64,000 nucleotides of DNA. Origin: Franconibacter pulveris DSM 19144 (GTDB taxonomy: Bacteria; Pseudomonadota; Gammaproteobacteria; Enterobacterales; Enterobacteriaceae). The DNA is taken from positions 124,001 to 188,000 of the forward strand of contig KK211224.1 in assembly GCA_000621185.1 (NCBI GenBank), given 5' to 3'. Every line of letters begins with the position of its first letter. Position 1 is the stretch's first letter. Below are positions 1 through 9,260 of this stretch, piece by piece. The notes under the pieces are model-generated. The model did not search any database. It saw nothing but the letters and a program-made list of their open reading frames with translations, and had not been told where the DNA came from. The position numbers were made by a program, and so were the translations under genes.

Positions 1-96
1 CGTATCATCTTTCAGGCCGATATAAACCGCATCCGCGCCATTTTCGATGGCCGCCTTAAGGGCCGGAAGGTTGCCGGCAGGGCAAAGCAATTCCAT
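1..96 (-). CDS. ubiU: UbiU, 5' fragment (O2-independent ubiquinone hydroxylation)
   Basis: Only the first 32 codons are present; the gene runs off the left edge. The protein begins MELLCPAGNLPALKAAIENG and continues with ADAVYIGLKDDT, which is the start of the U32 peptidase-like protein UbiU (YhbU). In E. coli UbiU works with UbiV as a 4Fe-4S complex and with UbiT to hydroxylate ubiquinone precursors without oxygen. It is divergent from ubiT (226 bp apart), the conserved arrangement. The identification rests on a short but highly characteristic N-terminus. Confidence 0.9.
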   Translation of the reverse strand, partial: MELLCPAGNLPALKAAIENGADAVYIGLKDDT

Positions 97-322
97 AGGA
101 TTTCCTGACCAGTAGGATGGCTGCTGAGGTGCAGCAAAATTGTTAATGAAGCGGGATTTTAGTTAACCTGCCTGCGACAATTTTTGATTTGAGGCAGTTA
201 AAGGCGTATTGATGGCATCTATAAATGGGTACGCAAACCCGTGGAAAGCTTGATTTGAGCCGCTATGTCACCTGCCTGATATGGCACAATGAACGGGACT
301 TTTTTATCAAGGAGTAAAGCTC

Positions 323-847
323 GTGTTGGATATACTGCGTTCGCGCCTGGTTCAGCTTGGCCCTTCTGTGATGAGAACGCCGGTGAGACTGGCGCCTTTT
401 GCCCTCAAGCGTCAGGTGCTGGAACAACTGCTGGGCTGGCAGTTTCGTCAGGCGCTGGAAGATGGTGAACTGGATTTCCTGGAATCGCGCTGGCTTGGCA
501 TCGAGGTGCGGGATATCGGCCTGACATGGTATACCTCGGTGGAAGACAACAAGCTTATTGTGCGTCAGGAGGCTAAAGCGGATGTGACGTTCCGCGCCGA
601 TGCCGCCGATTTGCTGATGATTGCCGCCCGCAAACAGGATCCGGATACGCTCTTTTTCCAGCGTCGTCTGGTCATTGAAGGCGATACCGAGCTTGGGCTT
701 TACGTCAAAAATCTGATGGACGCTATCGACCTGGACGCGATGCCGAAGCCGCTGCGCGTCACGCTGCTGCAACTGGCGGATTTCGTTGAGGCCGGGCTTA
801 ACACCCCGCCGCAAACAAATGTAACTTCCATAGGTGAGCCATGCTGA
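323..847 (+). CDS. ubiT: UbiT, SCP2-domain lipid-binding accessory factor for anaerobic ubiquinone synthesis
   Basis: 174 aa with a GTG start preceded by AAGGAG (310-315). The protein is collinear with E. coli YhbT/UbiT from MLD to the C-terminal GEPC. It is an SCP2 sterol-carrier-like domain protein; the family presents polyprenyl-quinone intermediates to the anaerobic pathway. Conserved blocks such as ALKRQVLEQ and LLMIAARKQDPDTLFFQRRL are intact. The stop codon overlaps the yhbS start by 7 bp, which suggests translational coupling. It lies divergent from ubiU. Confidence 0.93.
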   Translation: MLDILRSRLVQLGPSVMRTPVRLAPFALKRQVLEQLLGWQFRQALEDGELDFLESRWLGIEVRDIGLTWYTSVEDNKLIVRQEAKADVTFRADAADLLMIAARKQDPDTLFFQRRLVIEGDTELGLYVKNLMDAIDLDAMPKPLRVTLLQLADFVEAGLNTPPQTNVTSIGEPC

Positions 848-1344
848 TTCGTGTAGAAATTCCCATCGACGCGCCGGGCATCGACGCGCTGCTGAAACGC
901 GCCTTTAAAGGCGATAAAGAGGCGGAGTTGGTGCGCGAGTTGCGTGAAGATGGCCAGCTGACGCTGGGCCTTGTCGCTACCGATGACGAAGGGCAGGTAG
1001 TCGGCTATGTCGCCTTCAGCCCGGTGACGGTAGAGGGCGAAGAGCTACAGTGGGTCGGGCTGGCGCCGCTGGCGGTGGATGAAGCCTGGCGCGGGCAGGG
1101 CATTGGTCGTCAGCTGGTTTATGAAGGACTCGACTCGCTCAATGAATTTGGCTACGCGGCGGTTGTCGCGCTTGGCGACCCGGCGTTTTATAACCACTTA
1201 GGCTTTGAGCCTGCCGCCCGCTACGGCTTGCACTGCCGCTGGCCTGGCGCTGAAGCCGCTTTCCAGGTCCATCGTCTTGCGGATGATGCGCTCAACGGCG
1301 TGAGCGGCCGTGTGGAATACCACACGCATTTTAACCGTTTCTAA
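841..1344 (+). CDS. yhbS: YhbS, GNAT-family N-acetyltransferase
   Basis: 167 aa GNAT-fold protein. The acetyl-CoA pyrophosphate-binding motif is visible as RGQGIGR (residues 84-90), after the beta4 strand [10 protein letters not shown]-terminal segment with [15 protein letters not shown] is typical of the YhbS subgroup. Its start lies inside the end of ubiT, so the two are probably cotranscribed. In E. coli YhbS is linked to acetylation and small-RNA control; the substrate cannot be read from the sequence. It ends convergent with yhbQ with a 4-bp overlap. Confidence 0.9.
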   Translation: MLIRVEIPIDAPGIDALLKRAFKGDKEAELVRELREDGQLTLGLVATDDEGQVVGYVAFSPVTVEGEELQWVGLAPLAVDEAWRGQGIGRQLVYEGLDSLNEFGYAAVVALGDPAFYNHLGFEPAARYGLHCRWPGAEAAFQVHRLADDALNGVSGRVEYHTHFNRF

Positions 1345-1634
1345 TCGGCTGGCGTCTGCAGCTCTGGCAGCAGCGCCTCAAACGCTACGCTTCCCGCCAC
1401 AAGCGCCTCTTTCTGGCGCTTGGTCAGTTGCTTGATGCGATACTCCGCGCGCAGCGCCTGCGAACGGTCGCCCACGAGGGCGCTGAACACCAGCGTCAGC
1501 TCGCCTTTACCGCGCAATGCCTTCGCCCCTTTTCCCGCCTGGTGCTGCGTAAAGCGGCGCGCGACATCAGTCGTGATGCCGGTATAGAGGCGGTTATCCG
1601 CCGTACGAATCAAATAAAGAAACCAGAACGTCAT
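1341..1634 (-). CDS. yhbQ: YhbQ, GIY-YIG domain DNA-damage-related protein
   Basis: 97 aa single-domain GIY-YIG (UvrC-type nuclease fold) protein. The signature appears as [17 protein letters not shown], followed by the conserved Arg in DVARRFTQH and by [17 protein letters not shown]. Length equals the E. coli family (about 100 aa). YhbQ has been tied to DNA repair and nuclease activity in E. coli. It is convergent with yhbS and divergent from yhbP. Confidence 0.9.
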   Translation of the reverse strand: MTFWFLYLIRTADNRLYTGITTDVARRFTQHQAGKGAKALRGKGELTLVFSALVGDRSQALRAEYRIKQLTKRQKEALVAGSVAFEALLPELQTPAD

Positions 1635-1724
1635 AATAATGCGAGAGAGTCACCGTGCCCGCACCTTACCACGCTTTGCTGTGGTAGTCTTTCAGCCATC
1701 ATGCGAACAATGCAGGAGAAGCGT

Positions 1725-2171
1725 ATGGATGCCCTTGAGGCCATAAGCCGCTGGCTAACAAAGCAGCACGTGGTGACTTATTGCGTGGGTCGGGAAGACG
1801 ATTTATGGTGCGCTAATGCCTTTTACATTTACGACAGCGAGCGGGTGGCGTTTTATCTGTTAAGCGATGAAAAGACGCGACACGCCCAGCTCGCGGGCGC
1901 CAGAGCGCGTGTGGCAGGAACGGTAAACGGCCAGCCTAAAACCGTGGCGCTGATTCGCGGCGTGCAGTTTTGCGGTGAGCTGCGACGGATAGAAAAGCCG
2001 GAAAGCGAGGCGTGGCGTGAACGCTATAACCGCCGCTTCCCGGTCGCCAGAGTCATGTCATCCCCGCTATGGGAAATTCGTCTTGATGAGATAAAGTTTA
2101 CCGACAACACTCTGGGCTTTGGCAAAAAGCTTCACTGGCTGCGGGAGCCATCAGGCCCCGAGCAGGCGTAA
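1725..2171 (+). CDS. yhbP: YhbP, UPF0306 flavin-binding split-barrel-like protein
   Basis: 148 aa. The longer open frame begins far upstream inside yhbQ, but the ATG at 1725 has a good Shine-Dalgarno (AGGAGAA at 1714-1720) and gives the family's length and N-terminus ([20 protein letters not shown]). The sequence is collinear with E. coli YhbP ([39 protein letters not shown]). No function is established beyond a PNPOx-like fold. The 3' end overlaps the convergent yhbO by 21 bp. Confidence 0.9.
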   Translation: MDALEAISRWLTKQHVVTYCVGREDDLWCANAFYIYDSERVAFYLLSDEKTRHAQLAGARARVAGTVNGQPKTVALIRGVQFCGELRRIEKPESEAWRERYNRRFPVARVMSSPLWEIRLDEIKFTDNTLGFGKKLHWLREPSGPEQA

Positions 2172-2669
2172 GGCCTCACGGTTAAAGGCGGGCAGGTCGT
2201 CCGGCGTACGGCTGGTAACCAACTGGTCTTTATCCACCACCACTTCCTGGTCAAAGAACTCTGCGCCCGCATTTTTCACATCCACCACAATGGGCTTCAC
2301 CGCAGTGAGCTTACGCCCGCGGATCACATCGGCGCTGATAAGCAACTGTGGGCCGTGGCAGATAGCGAAAACCGGCTTGCCGGTATTGACGAAATCACGG
2401 GTAAACGTGACAAAACGGTCATCGCCGCGCAGGGAGTCCGGCGAGTGGCCGCCTGGCAGCAGCAATGCATCAAAATCCGCCGGGCGAACTTCATCGATCG
2501 CTTTATCAATAGTGACGGTCGCTTCACCCTGTTTGCCGGTTATCGTTTTCCCCGCCTCTTTTTCAATAGTGATAACTTCGTGTCCCGCTTTGCGGAACTC
2601 CGCGGCCGGAGAAGTAAATTCCGAGTCTTCAAATTCATCGGTGATCAAGACTGCAATCTTCTTGCTCAT
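2151..2669 (-). CDS. yhbO: YhbO, DJ-1/PfpI-family protein deglycase
   Basis: 172 aa DJ-1/PfpI protein. The nucleophile-elbow motif is AICHGPQ with Cys104 followed by His105, and Glu13/Asp15 lie in the N-terminal strand region (DEFEDSEF). E. coli YhbO (172 aa) acts on methylglyoxal/glyoxal-glycated proteins and nucleotides and protects against stress. The start ATG is preceded by GGAGG. The gene is convergent with yhbP, overlapping 21 bp of coding sequence. Confidence 0.94.
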   Translation of the reverse strand: MSKKIAVLITDEFEDSEFTSPAAEFRKAGHEVITIEKEAGKTITGKQGEATVTIDKAIDEVRPADFDALLLPGGHSPDSLRGDDRFVTFTRDFVNTGKPVFAICHGPQLLISADVIRGRKLTAVKPIVVDVKNAGAEFFDQEVVVDKDQLVTSRTPDDLPAFNREALRLLGA

Positions 2670-2812
2670 AGTTCCTCCGTTATTGTAATTCCAGATGTCA
2701 GCGCTTTAGTGGTCGTTTTCACCACAGATGGTGAATACTTAAAGCACGGACTATTAAGCCTGGTAGAAGGGCGCGACATTGCAAGGCAGAGAATTCTGCA
2801 AAGGGGAAAGAG

Positions 2813-3463
2813 ATGAGCCGAGTGTTGATTACCGGAGCGACCGGATTAGTAGGCGGTTATCTGCTGCGAATGCTGGTGGAAGAGCCGCGCGTTACGCAGA
2901 TCATCGCCGCCACGCGCCGTCCGCTGCCGCCGATGCGTAAAGTGCTCAATCCTCACGACCCGCAGTTGACCGACGTGCTGACTCAGCTCACCGACCCGGT
3001 CGATATTGTCTTTTGCTGCCTCGGCACTACCCGGCGCGAAGCGGGCAGCAGAGAGGCGTTCGTGCTTGCCGATTATACGCTGGTGGTGGATACCGGCATC
3101 GCCGGGCTGCGTCAGGGCGCAAAGCATATGCTGGTGGTCAGTTCCGTTGGCGCCAATGCCCAGTCGCCATTTTTCTACAACCGGGTAAAAGGCAAAATGG
3201 AGGAGGCACTGAAAGCACAGCGCTGGCCGCGCCTCACTATCGCCCGGCCTTCGCTATTGCTGGGGCACCGGGAGAAACAACGTCTGAATGAGTCGCTTTT
3301 CTCGCCGCTTTTTCGGGTACTGCCGGGACGATGGCGGGCGATCCACGCACGCGATGTCGCGCGGGCTCTGTTGAGTGAAGCGCTGTCGCCGGGGCACAGC
3401 GACGTCACCATTCTTGATTCCAGTCAATTGCGTGAGAAAGCTGAACAATCATCCATCTATTGA
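2813..3463 (+). CDS. yraR: YraR, NAD(P)-binding Rossmann-fold protein
   Basis: 216 aa, slightly longer than E. coli YraR at the C-terminus. The N-terminal dinucleotide motif is GATGLVGG (residues 8-15) and an SDR-like YNRVK catalytic pair is visible (Tyr122, Lys126). It belongs to the atypical SDR / NmrA-HTATIP2-like group; the substrate is unknown. RBS GGGGAAAGAG precedes the ATG. It lies 75 bp upstream of yraQ on the same strand, as in E. coli. Confidence 0.88.
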   Translation: MSRVLITGATGLVGGYLLRMLVEEPRVTQIIAATRRPLPPMRKVLNPHDPQLTDVLTQLTDPVDIVFCCLGTTRREAGSREAFVLADYTLVVDTGIAGLRQGAKHMLVVSSVGANAQSPFFYNRVKGKMEEALKAQRWPRLTIARPSLLLGHREKQRLNESLFSPLFRVLPGRWRAIHARDVARALLSEALSPGHSDVTILDSSQLREKAEQSSIY

Positions 3464-3538
3464 GCTTTCCCAACCCGCGCCGCGGGCGTAGTATTGACGC
3501 CGCTTATTTAACCTCGTCTTAAATTCCAGAGGAATGCT

Positions 3539-4576
3539 ATGGCTGGTCAGTCTTCGTCTCTGGCGCTGAAACCTCACGCCTTGTGGAAACCTGCGCTTTT
3601 CTTTCTCGTTCTGATTGTGGGTTTATGGTACGTAAAATGGCAGCCCTATTACGGCAAAGCCTTTACCGCGGCCCAAACGCACAGCATCGGCAAATCGCTG
3701 CTGGCGCAGCCGGAAACCAACCCGCTACGCGCGGCGCTGGATTATGCGATGGTCTATTTTCTTGCAGTCTGGAAGGCGGCGGTGCTGGGCGTGCTGCTTG
3801 GCTCGCTGATTCAGGTGCTTATTCCGCGCGACTGGCTGATGCGCACGTTGGGACAGGTGCGTTTTCGCGGCACGCTTATCGGCACGCTTTTCTCGCTGCC
3901 CGGCATGATGTGTACCTGCTGCGCGGCGCCCGTGGCGGCGGGGATGCGCCGGCAGTCGGTTTCCATTGGCGGCGCGCTCGCCTTCTGGCTGGGCAACCCG
4001 CTGCTGAACCCGGCTACGCTTGTGTTTATGGGCTTCGTGCTGGGCTGGCATTTTGCATTGGTGCGTTTGCTGGTGGGACTGGTGACGGTGCCAGGCGTCG
4101 CCTGGCTGGTGCAGCGCTGGGTTAAAGATGATGGCGCCCCAACGCTGACGCTGCCTGAGTCGCAGCCGCAGCCGCAAGGCGCGTTTCTGGCCCGCTGGGG
4201 CAAGGCGCTGTGGACGCTCTTCTGGAATACGATCCCGGTCTATGTGCTGGCGGTACTGGCGCTGGGGGCGGCGCGCGTCTGGCTTTTCCCTCACGTGGAC
4301 GGCGACGTGGGGAACACGCTGATGTGGGTTATTGCCATGGCGATAGTCGGCTGCCTGTTTGTCATTCCCACCGCGGCGGAAATTCCGATTGTGCAGACCA
4401 TGATGCTGGCGGGAATGGGCGTAGCGCCCGCGCTGGCGCTGCTGATGACGTTGCCTGCCGTCAGCCTGCCTTCGCTCATTATGTTGCGTAAGGCATTCCC
4501 GACGAAAGCGCTGTGGCTCACCGGAGCGCTGGTGATGTGTTCAGGCGTAATCGTGGGGACGCTGGCGCTGCTGTAG
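3539..4576 (+). CDS. yraQ: YraQ, UPF0718/DUF318 family permease
   Basis: 345 aa integral membrane protein with about eight to ten hydrophobic segments. The first half carries the family hallmark MMCTCCAAPVAAGMRRQ (a CTCC cysteine motif); the second half has the matching VIPTAAEIPIVQTMML repeat, so the protein looks internally duplicated. DUF318 permeases are proposed metal or metalloid transporters; the substrate is not known. RBS GAGGAA precedes the ATG. A strong hairpin follows at 4588. Confidence 0.9.
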   Translation: MAGQSSSLALKPHALWKPALFFLVLIVGLWYVKWQPYYGKAFTAAQTHSIGKSLLAQPETNPLRAALDYAMVYFLAVWKAAVLGVLLGSLIQVLIPRDWLMRTLGQVRFRGTLIGTLFSLPGMMCTCCAAPVAAGMRRQSVSIGGALAFWLGNPLLNPATLVFMGFVLGWHFALVRLLVGLVTVPGVAWLVQRWVKDDGAPTLTLPESQPQPQGAFLARWGKALWTLFWNTIPVYVLAVLALGAARVWLFPHVDGDVGNTLMWVIAMAIVGCLFVIPTAAEIPIVQTMMLAGMGVAPALALLMTLPAVSLPSLIMLRKAFPTKALWLTGALVMCSGVIVGTLALL

Positions 4577-4587
4577 GTTTTGCTGTG

Positions 4588-4611
4588 GCCCTCTCCCGGG
4601 CGGGAGAGGGC
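4588..4611. terminator. Bidirectional hairpin between yraQ and dolP
   Basis: Perfect 11-bp inverted repeat GCCCTCTCCCG / CGGGAGAGGGC with a 2-nt centre, placed between convergent genes 11 bp after the yraQ stop. No long U-tract follows on either side, so it may act as a transcription barrier or mRNA 3'-end stabiliser rather than a classical terminator. Similar CCCTCTCC-type palindromes occur at 30143-30171 and 57040-57062. Confidence 0.6.
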
Positions 4612-4621
4612 TGAAGTACAG

Positions 4622-5197
4622 TTACTTAATGTAGGTAAAAGCGGTGGTGACGTGCTTAACGCCGCTTACGCGACTGGCGGTATCCGCCGCGGCTCGCCCT
4701 TCACGCTCGGTTACCAGGCCAAGCAGGAACACCTCGCCATTTTCCGTGGTCACTTTCACGTTCGACGATTTCACCTGATCGCTCGCCAATAGCTGGGAGC
4801 GGACTTTGGTGGTAATCCAGGTATCCGTTGAGGCGGTACCGAGGCTAATCGGCTGGCCGTTGCGGATCTCGTTATAGACTTCTGTTGTGCCTTCAACGCC
4901 CATCGCTATCTGTTTAGCGCGGGAGGCGAGCTCGGTGTTCGGCGTCTGGCCGGTCAACAGGACTTTGCCCTGATAGGCGGTGACCTTCACGCGAGCTTCT
5001 TTTTTCAGCTGTTCGTCTTTATCCAGCGCGCTGTTTACGCGCAGTTCCAGCGTGCCGTCATCCACCTGCGTGCCTACCGTACGCGGGTCGGTGGCGGCTT
5101 TGGTTCCCACGGCGGCCGTACCCACTACCGCTGCAGCAATGCAGCCCTGCAACAGTAACGCGGTAATAATGACAGCGAGGGGCTTAATCGCCTTCAT
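4622..5197 (-). CDS. dolP: DolP (YraP), dual-BON-domain outer-membrane lipoprotein
   Basis: 191 aa. Signal peptide with lipobox LLQGC (Cys19), followed by two BON domains at roughly residues 46-115 and 124-190. DolP sits on the inner leaflet of the outer membrane, binds anionic phospholipid, supports BAM function and vancomycin/SDS resistance, and is sigmaE-dependent in E. coli. It lies 9 bp downstream of diaA on the same strand, so it is probably cotranscribed, although E. coli dolP also has its own promoter inside diaA. Confidence 0.95.
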   Translation of the reverse strand: MKAIKPLAVIITALLLQGCIAAAVVGTAAVGTKAATDPRTVGTQVDDGTLELRVNSALDKDEQLKKEARVKVTAYQGKVLLTGQTPNTELASRAKQIAMGVEGTTEVYNEIRNGQPISLGTASTDTWITTKVRSQLLASDQVKSSNVKVTTENGEVFLLGLVTEREGRAAADTASRVSGVKHVTTAFTYIK

Positions 5198-5206
5198 GAG
5201 TGCTCC

Positions 5207-5797
5207 TTAGTCATCCTGGTGTGGAAAAAGCGTGTTATCGATGAGATCGCATAAGCAGTTCACCGTCAGCATATGCATTTCCTGTATGCGCGCGCTGCGA
5301 TGGGAAGGGATGCGAATTTCCACATCCTGCGGGCCGAGCAGCCCCGCCAGCTCGCCGCCGTCGTAACCCGTGAGGGCGACGATGGTCATATCGCGCGTGA
5401 CTGCCGCCTCGACGGCTTTAACGATATCCCGGCTGTTGCCGCGGGTGGAAATAGCCAGTAAAACGTCGCCAGCATGCCCCAGCGCGCGCACCTGCTTGGC
5501 ATACACCTCATCGTGCAGCCTGTCGTTAGCGATAGCCGTTAAGACCACGTTATCGGTATTAAGTGCAATGGCGGGCAAGCTTGGGCGCTCAGTTTCGAAG
5601 CGATTGATCATGCTGGCAGCAAAATGCTGTGCGTTGGCGGCGGAAGTGCCGTTGCCACAACAGAGAATTTTGTTGCCGTTCAGCAGCGACTGAACCAGCG
5701 TCATGGCCGCACGGGAAATGGCATCCGGGAGCGCCTCCGCGGCTGCTATCTGGGTTTGAATGCTTTCCGTAAAGCAAACTTTGATTCTTTCGAGCAC
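5207..5797 (-). CDS. diaA: DiaA, DnaA initiator-associating SIS protein
   Basis: The open frame extends to an ATG at 5812, but the GTG at 5797 is the better start: it has AAGGA five bases upstream and gives [14 protein letters not shown], matching the E. coli 196-aa protein. It is a SIS (phosphosugar-isomerase) fold protein with the conserved [16 protein letters not shown] loop and [12 protein letters not shown]. DiaA forms tetramers that bind DnaA and promote timely initiation at oriC. It lies 24 bp downstream of yraN. Confidence 0.93.
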   Translation of the reverse strand: MLERIKVCFTESIQTQIAAAEALPDAISRAAMTLVQSLLNGNKILCCGNGTSAANAQHFAASMINRFETERPSLPAIALNTDNVVLTAIANDRLHDEVYAKQVRALGHAGDVLLAISTRGNSRDIVKAVEAAVTRDMTIVALTGYDGGELAGLLGPQDVEIRIPSHRSARIQEMHMLTVNCLCDLIDNTLFPHQDD

Positions 5798-5821
5798 GAT
5801 TATCCTTTGCATTACGTCGTG

Positions 5822-6217
5822 TTAGGAGTGGCTGGAAAACGCGTCTACAATCCACTCGATTTCATTGCCGGTGAAGGCTAACACATCAAACCGGCAATCC
5901 ACAGTATCAAAACTCGCATTATGGCGGGCGAGCCACAAGCGAGCCGTTTGTAATAATTTCTGTTGCTTGTTACGGGTGACGCTGGCGGCTGCCCCGCCGA
6001 ACAGAGAGGATTTGCGATAGCGCACCTCCACAAACACCGTGACGTGCTGCTGGCGCATTATCAGGTCTATCTCGCCGCAGCGCTCGCGGACATTGGCTGC
6101 GACGAAGCGCAGCCCCTGGCGTTCAAGCCACTGACGCGCCCGGTTTTCCCAGTGCGCGCCTGCAACCTGTCGGTTTAGTTGACCGGAACGATTTGTCCTT
6201 GCTGGTATTTGAGCCAC
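5822..6217 (-). CDS. yraN: YraN, UPF0102 endonuclease-fold protein
   Basis: 131 aa, the usual length. The core GEIDLIMR...FVEVRYR (residues 49-67) is the D/E-X-K-like signature of the restriction-endonuclease fold in this family. Its function is unknown. The start lies 43 bp inside the 3' end of lpoA, the same overlap arrangement as in other enterobacteria, indicating an lpoA-yraN-diaA-dolP transcription unit. Confidence 0.9.
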   Translation of the reverse strand: MAQIPARTNRSGQLNRQVAGAHWENRARQWLERQGLRFVAANVRERCGEIDLIMRQQHVTVFVEVRYRKSSLFGGAAASVTRNKQQKLLQTARLWLARHNASFDTVDCRFDVLAFTGNEIEWIVDAFSSHS

Positions 6218-8301
6218 ATTAACTTCCTGTTAATGACGCAATCCTGATTTGCCGTGAGCGCGCCGGTATTGCCGTTAATCTGGAATCCGGGTACCTGGCG
6301 CATTTGCGAGAAGTGATTGGCAAGCGACCATGCATCCACGCCCATGGCGTAAAGGCGCGCCAGCGAGTAATCGTTGTTGACGCTGGAAAGCGCCTGCTGC
6401 TGCAGCGACGGGTTGCCGCCCGCGAGCATCGGGATTTCGCTATATTGCAGCCCTTCCATTTCCAGACGGAAATCGGGGCCAGCGTTGCTCTGGGCGCTGC
6501 GGGAGCTGGCATAAAGCGCCGCGCCGCCGTGACTGCCGTTGCGCATGGCGATCATCGGTTTGATCAGGGCGACTTCATCCTTCGTGGCGACGATATAGAC
6601 AGCGTCCACATTGCCGCTGCTGCCGGCAGTAATCTGAGCATCCGTCGGCGGTGCCGGGATAGTCAGGCCGCCGATAGTGACGCCCTGCTGCTGCGGCAGG
6701 CTGGTGGTAACAGGGCTGCCGGTCAGCGCAATGCCGGAGCCGCCGTTGATGTTCATTTTCAGCTCCGCGACAGAGCCGAATTTCTGCTGCAGCACCGTGC
6801 CGCCGCCCAGATGCTGCCACTGCGCGGCGAAAGCGTTGGTAACGCGGTCGCCCAGCGCGCTTTGCGGCACCAGCACCAGCGGCGCGCGATGGCCTTCCTG
6901 CCAGATATGGTTGGCGGCGTCGCGAGCTTCATCTTCCGGGGAAAGCGCGAAGTAACAGATGTTGGCGCGGTTCTGCACCGACTCCGGCTGGTTAAGCGCC
7001 AGCACATTCAGCGGCGTGTTGCTGCGGATAACTTCATCCACTTTCTCCTTCAGCAGCGGGCCGACTACGATGCTTGCGCCATCCTGCTGCACCTGGTTGA
7101 GGATTTGAGTAAGCGGCTGCGAGCTGGTGTCGTAAACCTTCAGCTCTGCCGAAGGGTTAGCAGGCGTTGACGCCGCGGTTTGCTGAGGCGAAGGTTGCCC
7201 GCCAGCGGTAACCTGCTGAGCTTCTGTTGCAGGCTGCCCTTGCGCGGCTGGCTGCTCTGCGCCCGGACCGGGTTCAAGCGCAGGTTGTTCGGCGGCAGGC
7301 TCATTCGTTAAATCATTAACCGGCGCGCTGGCCGGGCTTGCAACAGCACCGGCCGCGACAGGGGTTGCCTGAGGCGTGGAAACAGACGCGGGTTGCGCTG
7401 CAGGCGGCTGGGATTGCGCAGGCGCGCCAACCGGTGCGGCGCCTGCGTTTTTCGCTGCTTCAAAACCTTGCTGGATGGCGCGGCCAAAGACAGCCGCCTG
7501 GCCGTTCAGCGGCAGCAGCAGCGCGATTTTTTCGGTAGAGGCGGGTTTGAAGTTCTCCACATTTACCAGTTGGGTTGGCAGCATCTGCGCGCCTGGGTTT
7601 TGCGGATAACGGGTTTGCCAGTCTTTAATGCCCGCCTTCATCATGTTCGGGTCGTTGCGGTTATCAAACCAGACGCGTTGTAAGTCGAGCCAGCCTTGCA
7701 GCGTATTTTCATCGGCGTTAATCACCAGCGCGCGCGCCTGCTCCGGAGTCATTTGAGACAGCGCCTGCCAGGTGGCGTCGATATTCTTCTGCTTATCCGC
7801 GCCCTGAAGCAGCGGCTCCTGCGCTATCAGCGCGCGCAGCAGGGCGAGAGAAGGGCGACCCTGGCTGACGGTGATTTGCGCCTGGTAGTAACGCGCCTGC
7901 TGCGATGGGTTAAGGTCAGCCGGGTTGAGATTGCCCAGCAGCGTGCTGGCGGCGGCGAAATCTTGCTGAGCGACTTTAAGCTCCACCGCCAGCAAAGCCT
8001 GTTCGCGGCGCTGTTCGTCGGTCAGCGTCTGGGGCAACTGGTTAAACAGCTCCAGTGCATGTTGGCTTTTGCCCTCTTTAAGCAGGGCACGTATGGCGAG
8101 TAATTGCCAGTTGGTCTTGCTATCATCTGTGCTCTGCTGCATTTGATGCAGGTAGTAGCCAGAATCCGCCTGCGTTTCCCCCTGCATATGCGCGGCGGTT
8201 TGATCCGGCGTCTGGGTGCCACAGCCTGCAAAAAACAACGCTGCCAGCACAACGGGCAGGCAGCGCGCGGCCTTCGAACGAACAAATTTAGACGGTACCA
8301 T
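6175..8301 (-). CDS. lpoA: LpoA, outer-membrane lipoprotein activator of PBP1A
   Basis: 708 aa from the ATG at 8301 ([20 protein letters not shown]); the upstream open frame is not used because the signal peptide and lipobox FAGC (Cys27) start here. An N-terminal TPR-like domain (about 30-255) is followed by a linker rich in Ala, Pro and Gln (about residues 280-385) and a C-terminal type-I periplasmic-binding fold that contacts PBP1A. The linker is some 30 residues longer than in E. coli LpoA (678 aa). It is divergent from rsmI. Confidence 0.95.
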   Translation of the reverse strand: MVPSKFVRSKAARCLPVVLAALFFAGCGTQTPDQTAAHMQGETQADSGYYLHQMQQSTDDSKTNWQLLAIRALLKEGKSQHALELFNQLPQTLTDEQRREQALLAVELKVAQQDFAAASTLLGNLNPADLNPSQQARYYQAQITVSQGRPSLALLRALIAQEPLLQGADKQKNIDATWQALSQMTPEQARALVINADENTLQGWLDLQRVWFDNRNDPNMMKAGIKDWQTRYPQNPGAQMLPTQLVNVENFKPASTEKIALLLPLNGQAAVFGRAIQQGFEAAKNAGAAPVGAPAQSQPPAAQPASVSTPQATPVAAGAVASPASAPVNDLTNEPAAEQPALEPGPGAEQPAAQGQPATEAQQVTAGGQPSPQQTAASTPANPSAELKVYDTSSQPLTQILNQVQQDGASIVVGPLLKEKVDEVIRSNTPLNVLALNQPESVQNRANICYFALSPEDEARDAANHIWQEGHRAPLVLVPQSALGDRVTNAFAAQWQHLGGGTVLQQKFGSVAELKMNINGGSGIALTGSPVTTSLPQQQGVTIGGLTIPAPPTDAQITAGSSGNVDAVYIVATKDEVALIKPMIAMRNGSHGGAALYASSRSAQSNAGPDFRLEMEGLQYSEIPMLAGGNPSLQQQALSSVNNDYSLARLYAMGVDAWSLANHFSQMRQVPGFQINGNTGALTANQDCVINRKLMWLKYQQGQIVPVN

Positions 8302-8364
8302 ACTGTATCCAGTGAGTTTTTTATCGCTAATGTTCAATTTTAAATCGGCAATACGGACTAAACA

Positions 8365-9225
8365 ATGAAACAACACGATTCGGCGGAGAATTCTCAAGGC
8401 CAGCTCTATATTGTCCCGACGCCAATCGGCAATCTCGGCGACATTACGCAACGCGCCCTGACAGTGTTGCAATCCGTCGATCTGATTGCCGCAGAAGATA
8501 CTCGTCATACCGGCCTGCTGTTACAGCATTTTGCGATTAATGCGCGCCTGTTCGCACTCCACGACCACAATGAGCAGCAAAAGGCGGAAACGCTGATAGC
8601 GAAATTGCGTGAAGGGCAGACTATCGCGCTGGTTTCCGACGCCGGAACGCCGCTGATTAACGACCCGGGCTACCATCTTGTGCGCGCCTGCCGCGAAGCG
8701 GGGATCCGCGTCGTGCCGCTGCCAGGACCCTGTGCGGCTATCGCCGCGCTTTCCGCAGCCGGCCTCCCTTCCGATCGCTTTTGCTATGAAGGCTTTCTGC
8801 CTGCAAAACCGAAAGGCCGCCGCGATGCGCTCAAAGCGCTTGAGCAGGAGCCGCGCACCCTGATTTTCTACGAATCCACCCATCGCCTGCTGGACAGCCT
8901 GCAGGATCTGCGCGACGTATTAGGGGAGAACCGTTACGTGGTGCTCGCCCGCGAACTCACTAAAACCTGGGAGTCGATTCACGGCGCGCCGGCGGGGGAG
9001 CTGCTCGCTTGGGTGCGGGAAGATGAAAACCGCCGTAAGGGTGAAATGGTGCTGATCGTTGAAGGATTTAAAGCGCAGGAAGAAGAGCTTCCCGCCGATG
9101 CGCTGCGCACCCTGGCGCTGCTTCAGGCCGAACTGCCGCTAAAAAAAGCCGCTGCGCTGGCCGCGGAGATTCACGGCGTGAAGAAAAATGCGCTTTACAA
9201 GTACGCACTGGAGCAGCAGGAATAA
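8365..9225 (+). CDS. rsmI: RsmI, 16S rRNA (cytidine-1402-2'-O)-methyltransferase
   Basis: 286 aa tetrapyrrole-methylase-fold enzyme. The motif [14 protein letters not shown] near the N-terminus, [13 protein letters not shown], and [12 protein letters not shown] are diagnostic. It 2'-O-methylates C1402 of 16S rRNA in the decoding centre, together with RsmH. C-terminal HTH-like extension [12 protein letters not shown] is present. It is divergent from lpoA with only 63 bp between starts, so the promoters overlap. It ends convergent with the fimbrial operon. Confidence 0.95.
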   Translation: MKQHDSAENSQGQLYIVPTPIGNLGDITQRALTVLQSVDLIAAEDTRHTGLLLQHFAINARLFALHDHNEQQKAETLIAKLREGQTIALVSDAGTPLINDPGYHLVRACREAGIRVVPLPGPCAAIAALSAAGLPSDRFCYEGFLPAKPKGRRDALKALEQEPRTLIFYESTHRLLDSLQDLRDVLGENRYVVLARELTKTWESIHGAPAGELLAWVREDENRRKGEMVLIVEGFKAQEEELPADALRTLALLQAELPLKKAAALAAEIHGVKKNALYKYALEQQE

Positions 9226-9233
9226 ATATACAG

Positions 9234-9255
9234 GGGGCAGCAGGCTCGCTGCCCC
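9234..9255. terminator. Hairpin between rsmI and the fimbrial operon
   Basis: Inverted repeat GGGGCAGC / GCTGCCCC with a 6-nt loop, between the convergent stops of rsmI (9225) and the yraK-like adhesin (9261). No good U-tract follows on either strand, so termination is plausible but not certain. Confidence 0.5.
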
Positions 9256-9260
9256 AAAAT

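Noticed and set aside
97-322. FNR site between ubiU and ubiT
   Set aside because: TTGAT words occur (for example at 210) but none has a matching ATCAA at the right spacing, so no site is called despite the known anaerobic role.
1428-1724. Long N-terminal extension of yhbP
   Set aside because: The upstream frame is antisense to yhbQ; the ATG at 1725 has a proper ribosome site and matches the family start.
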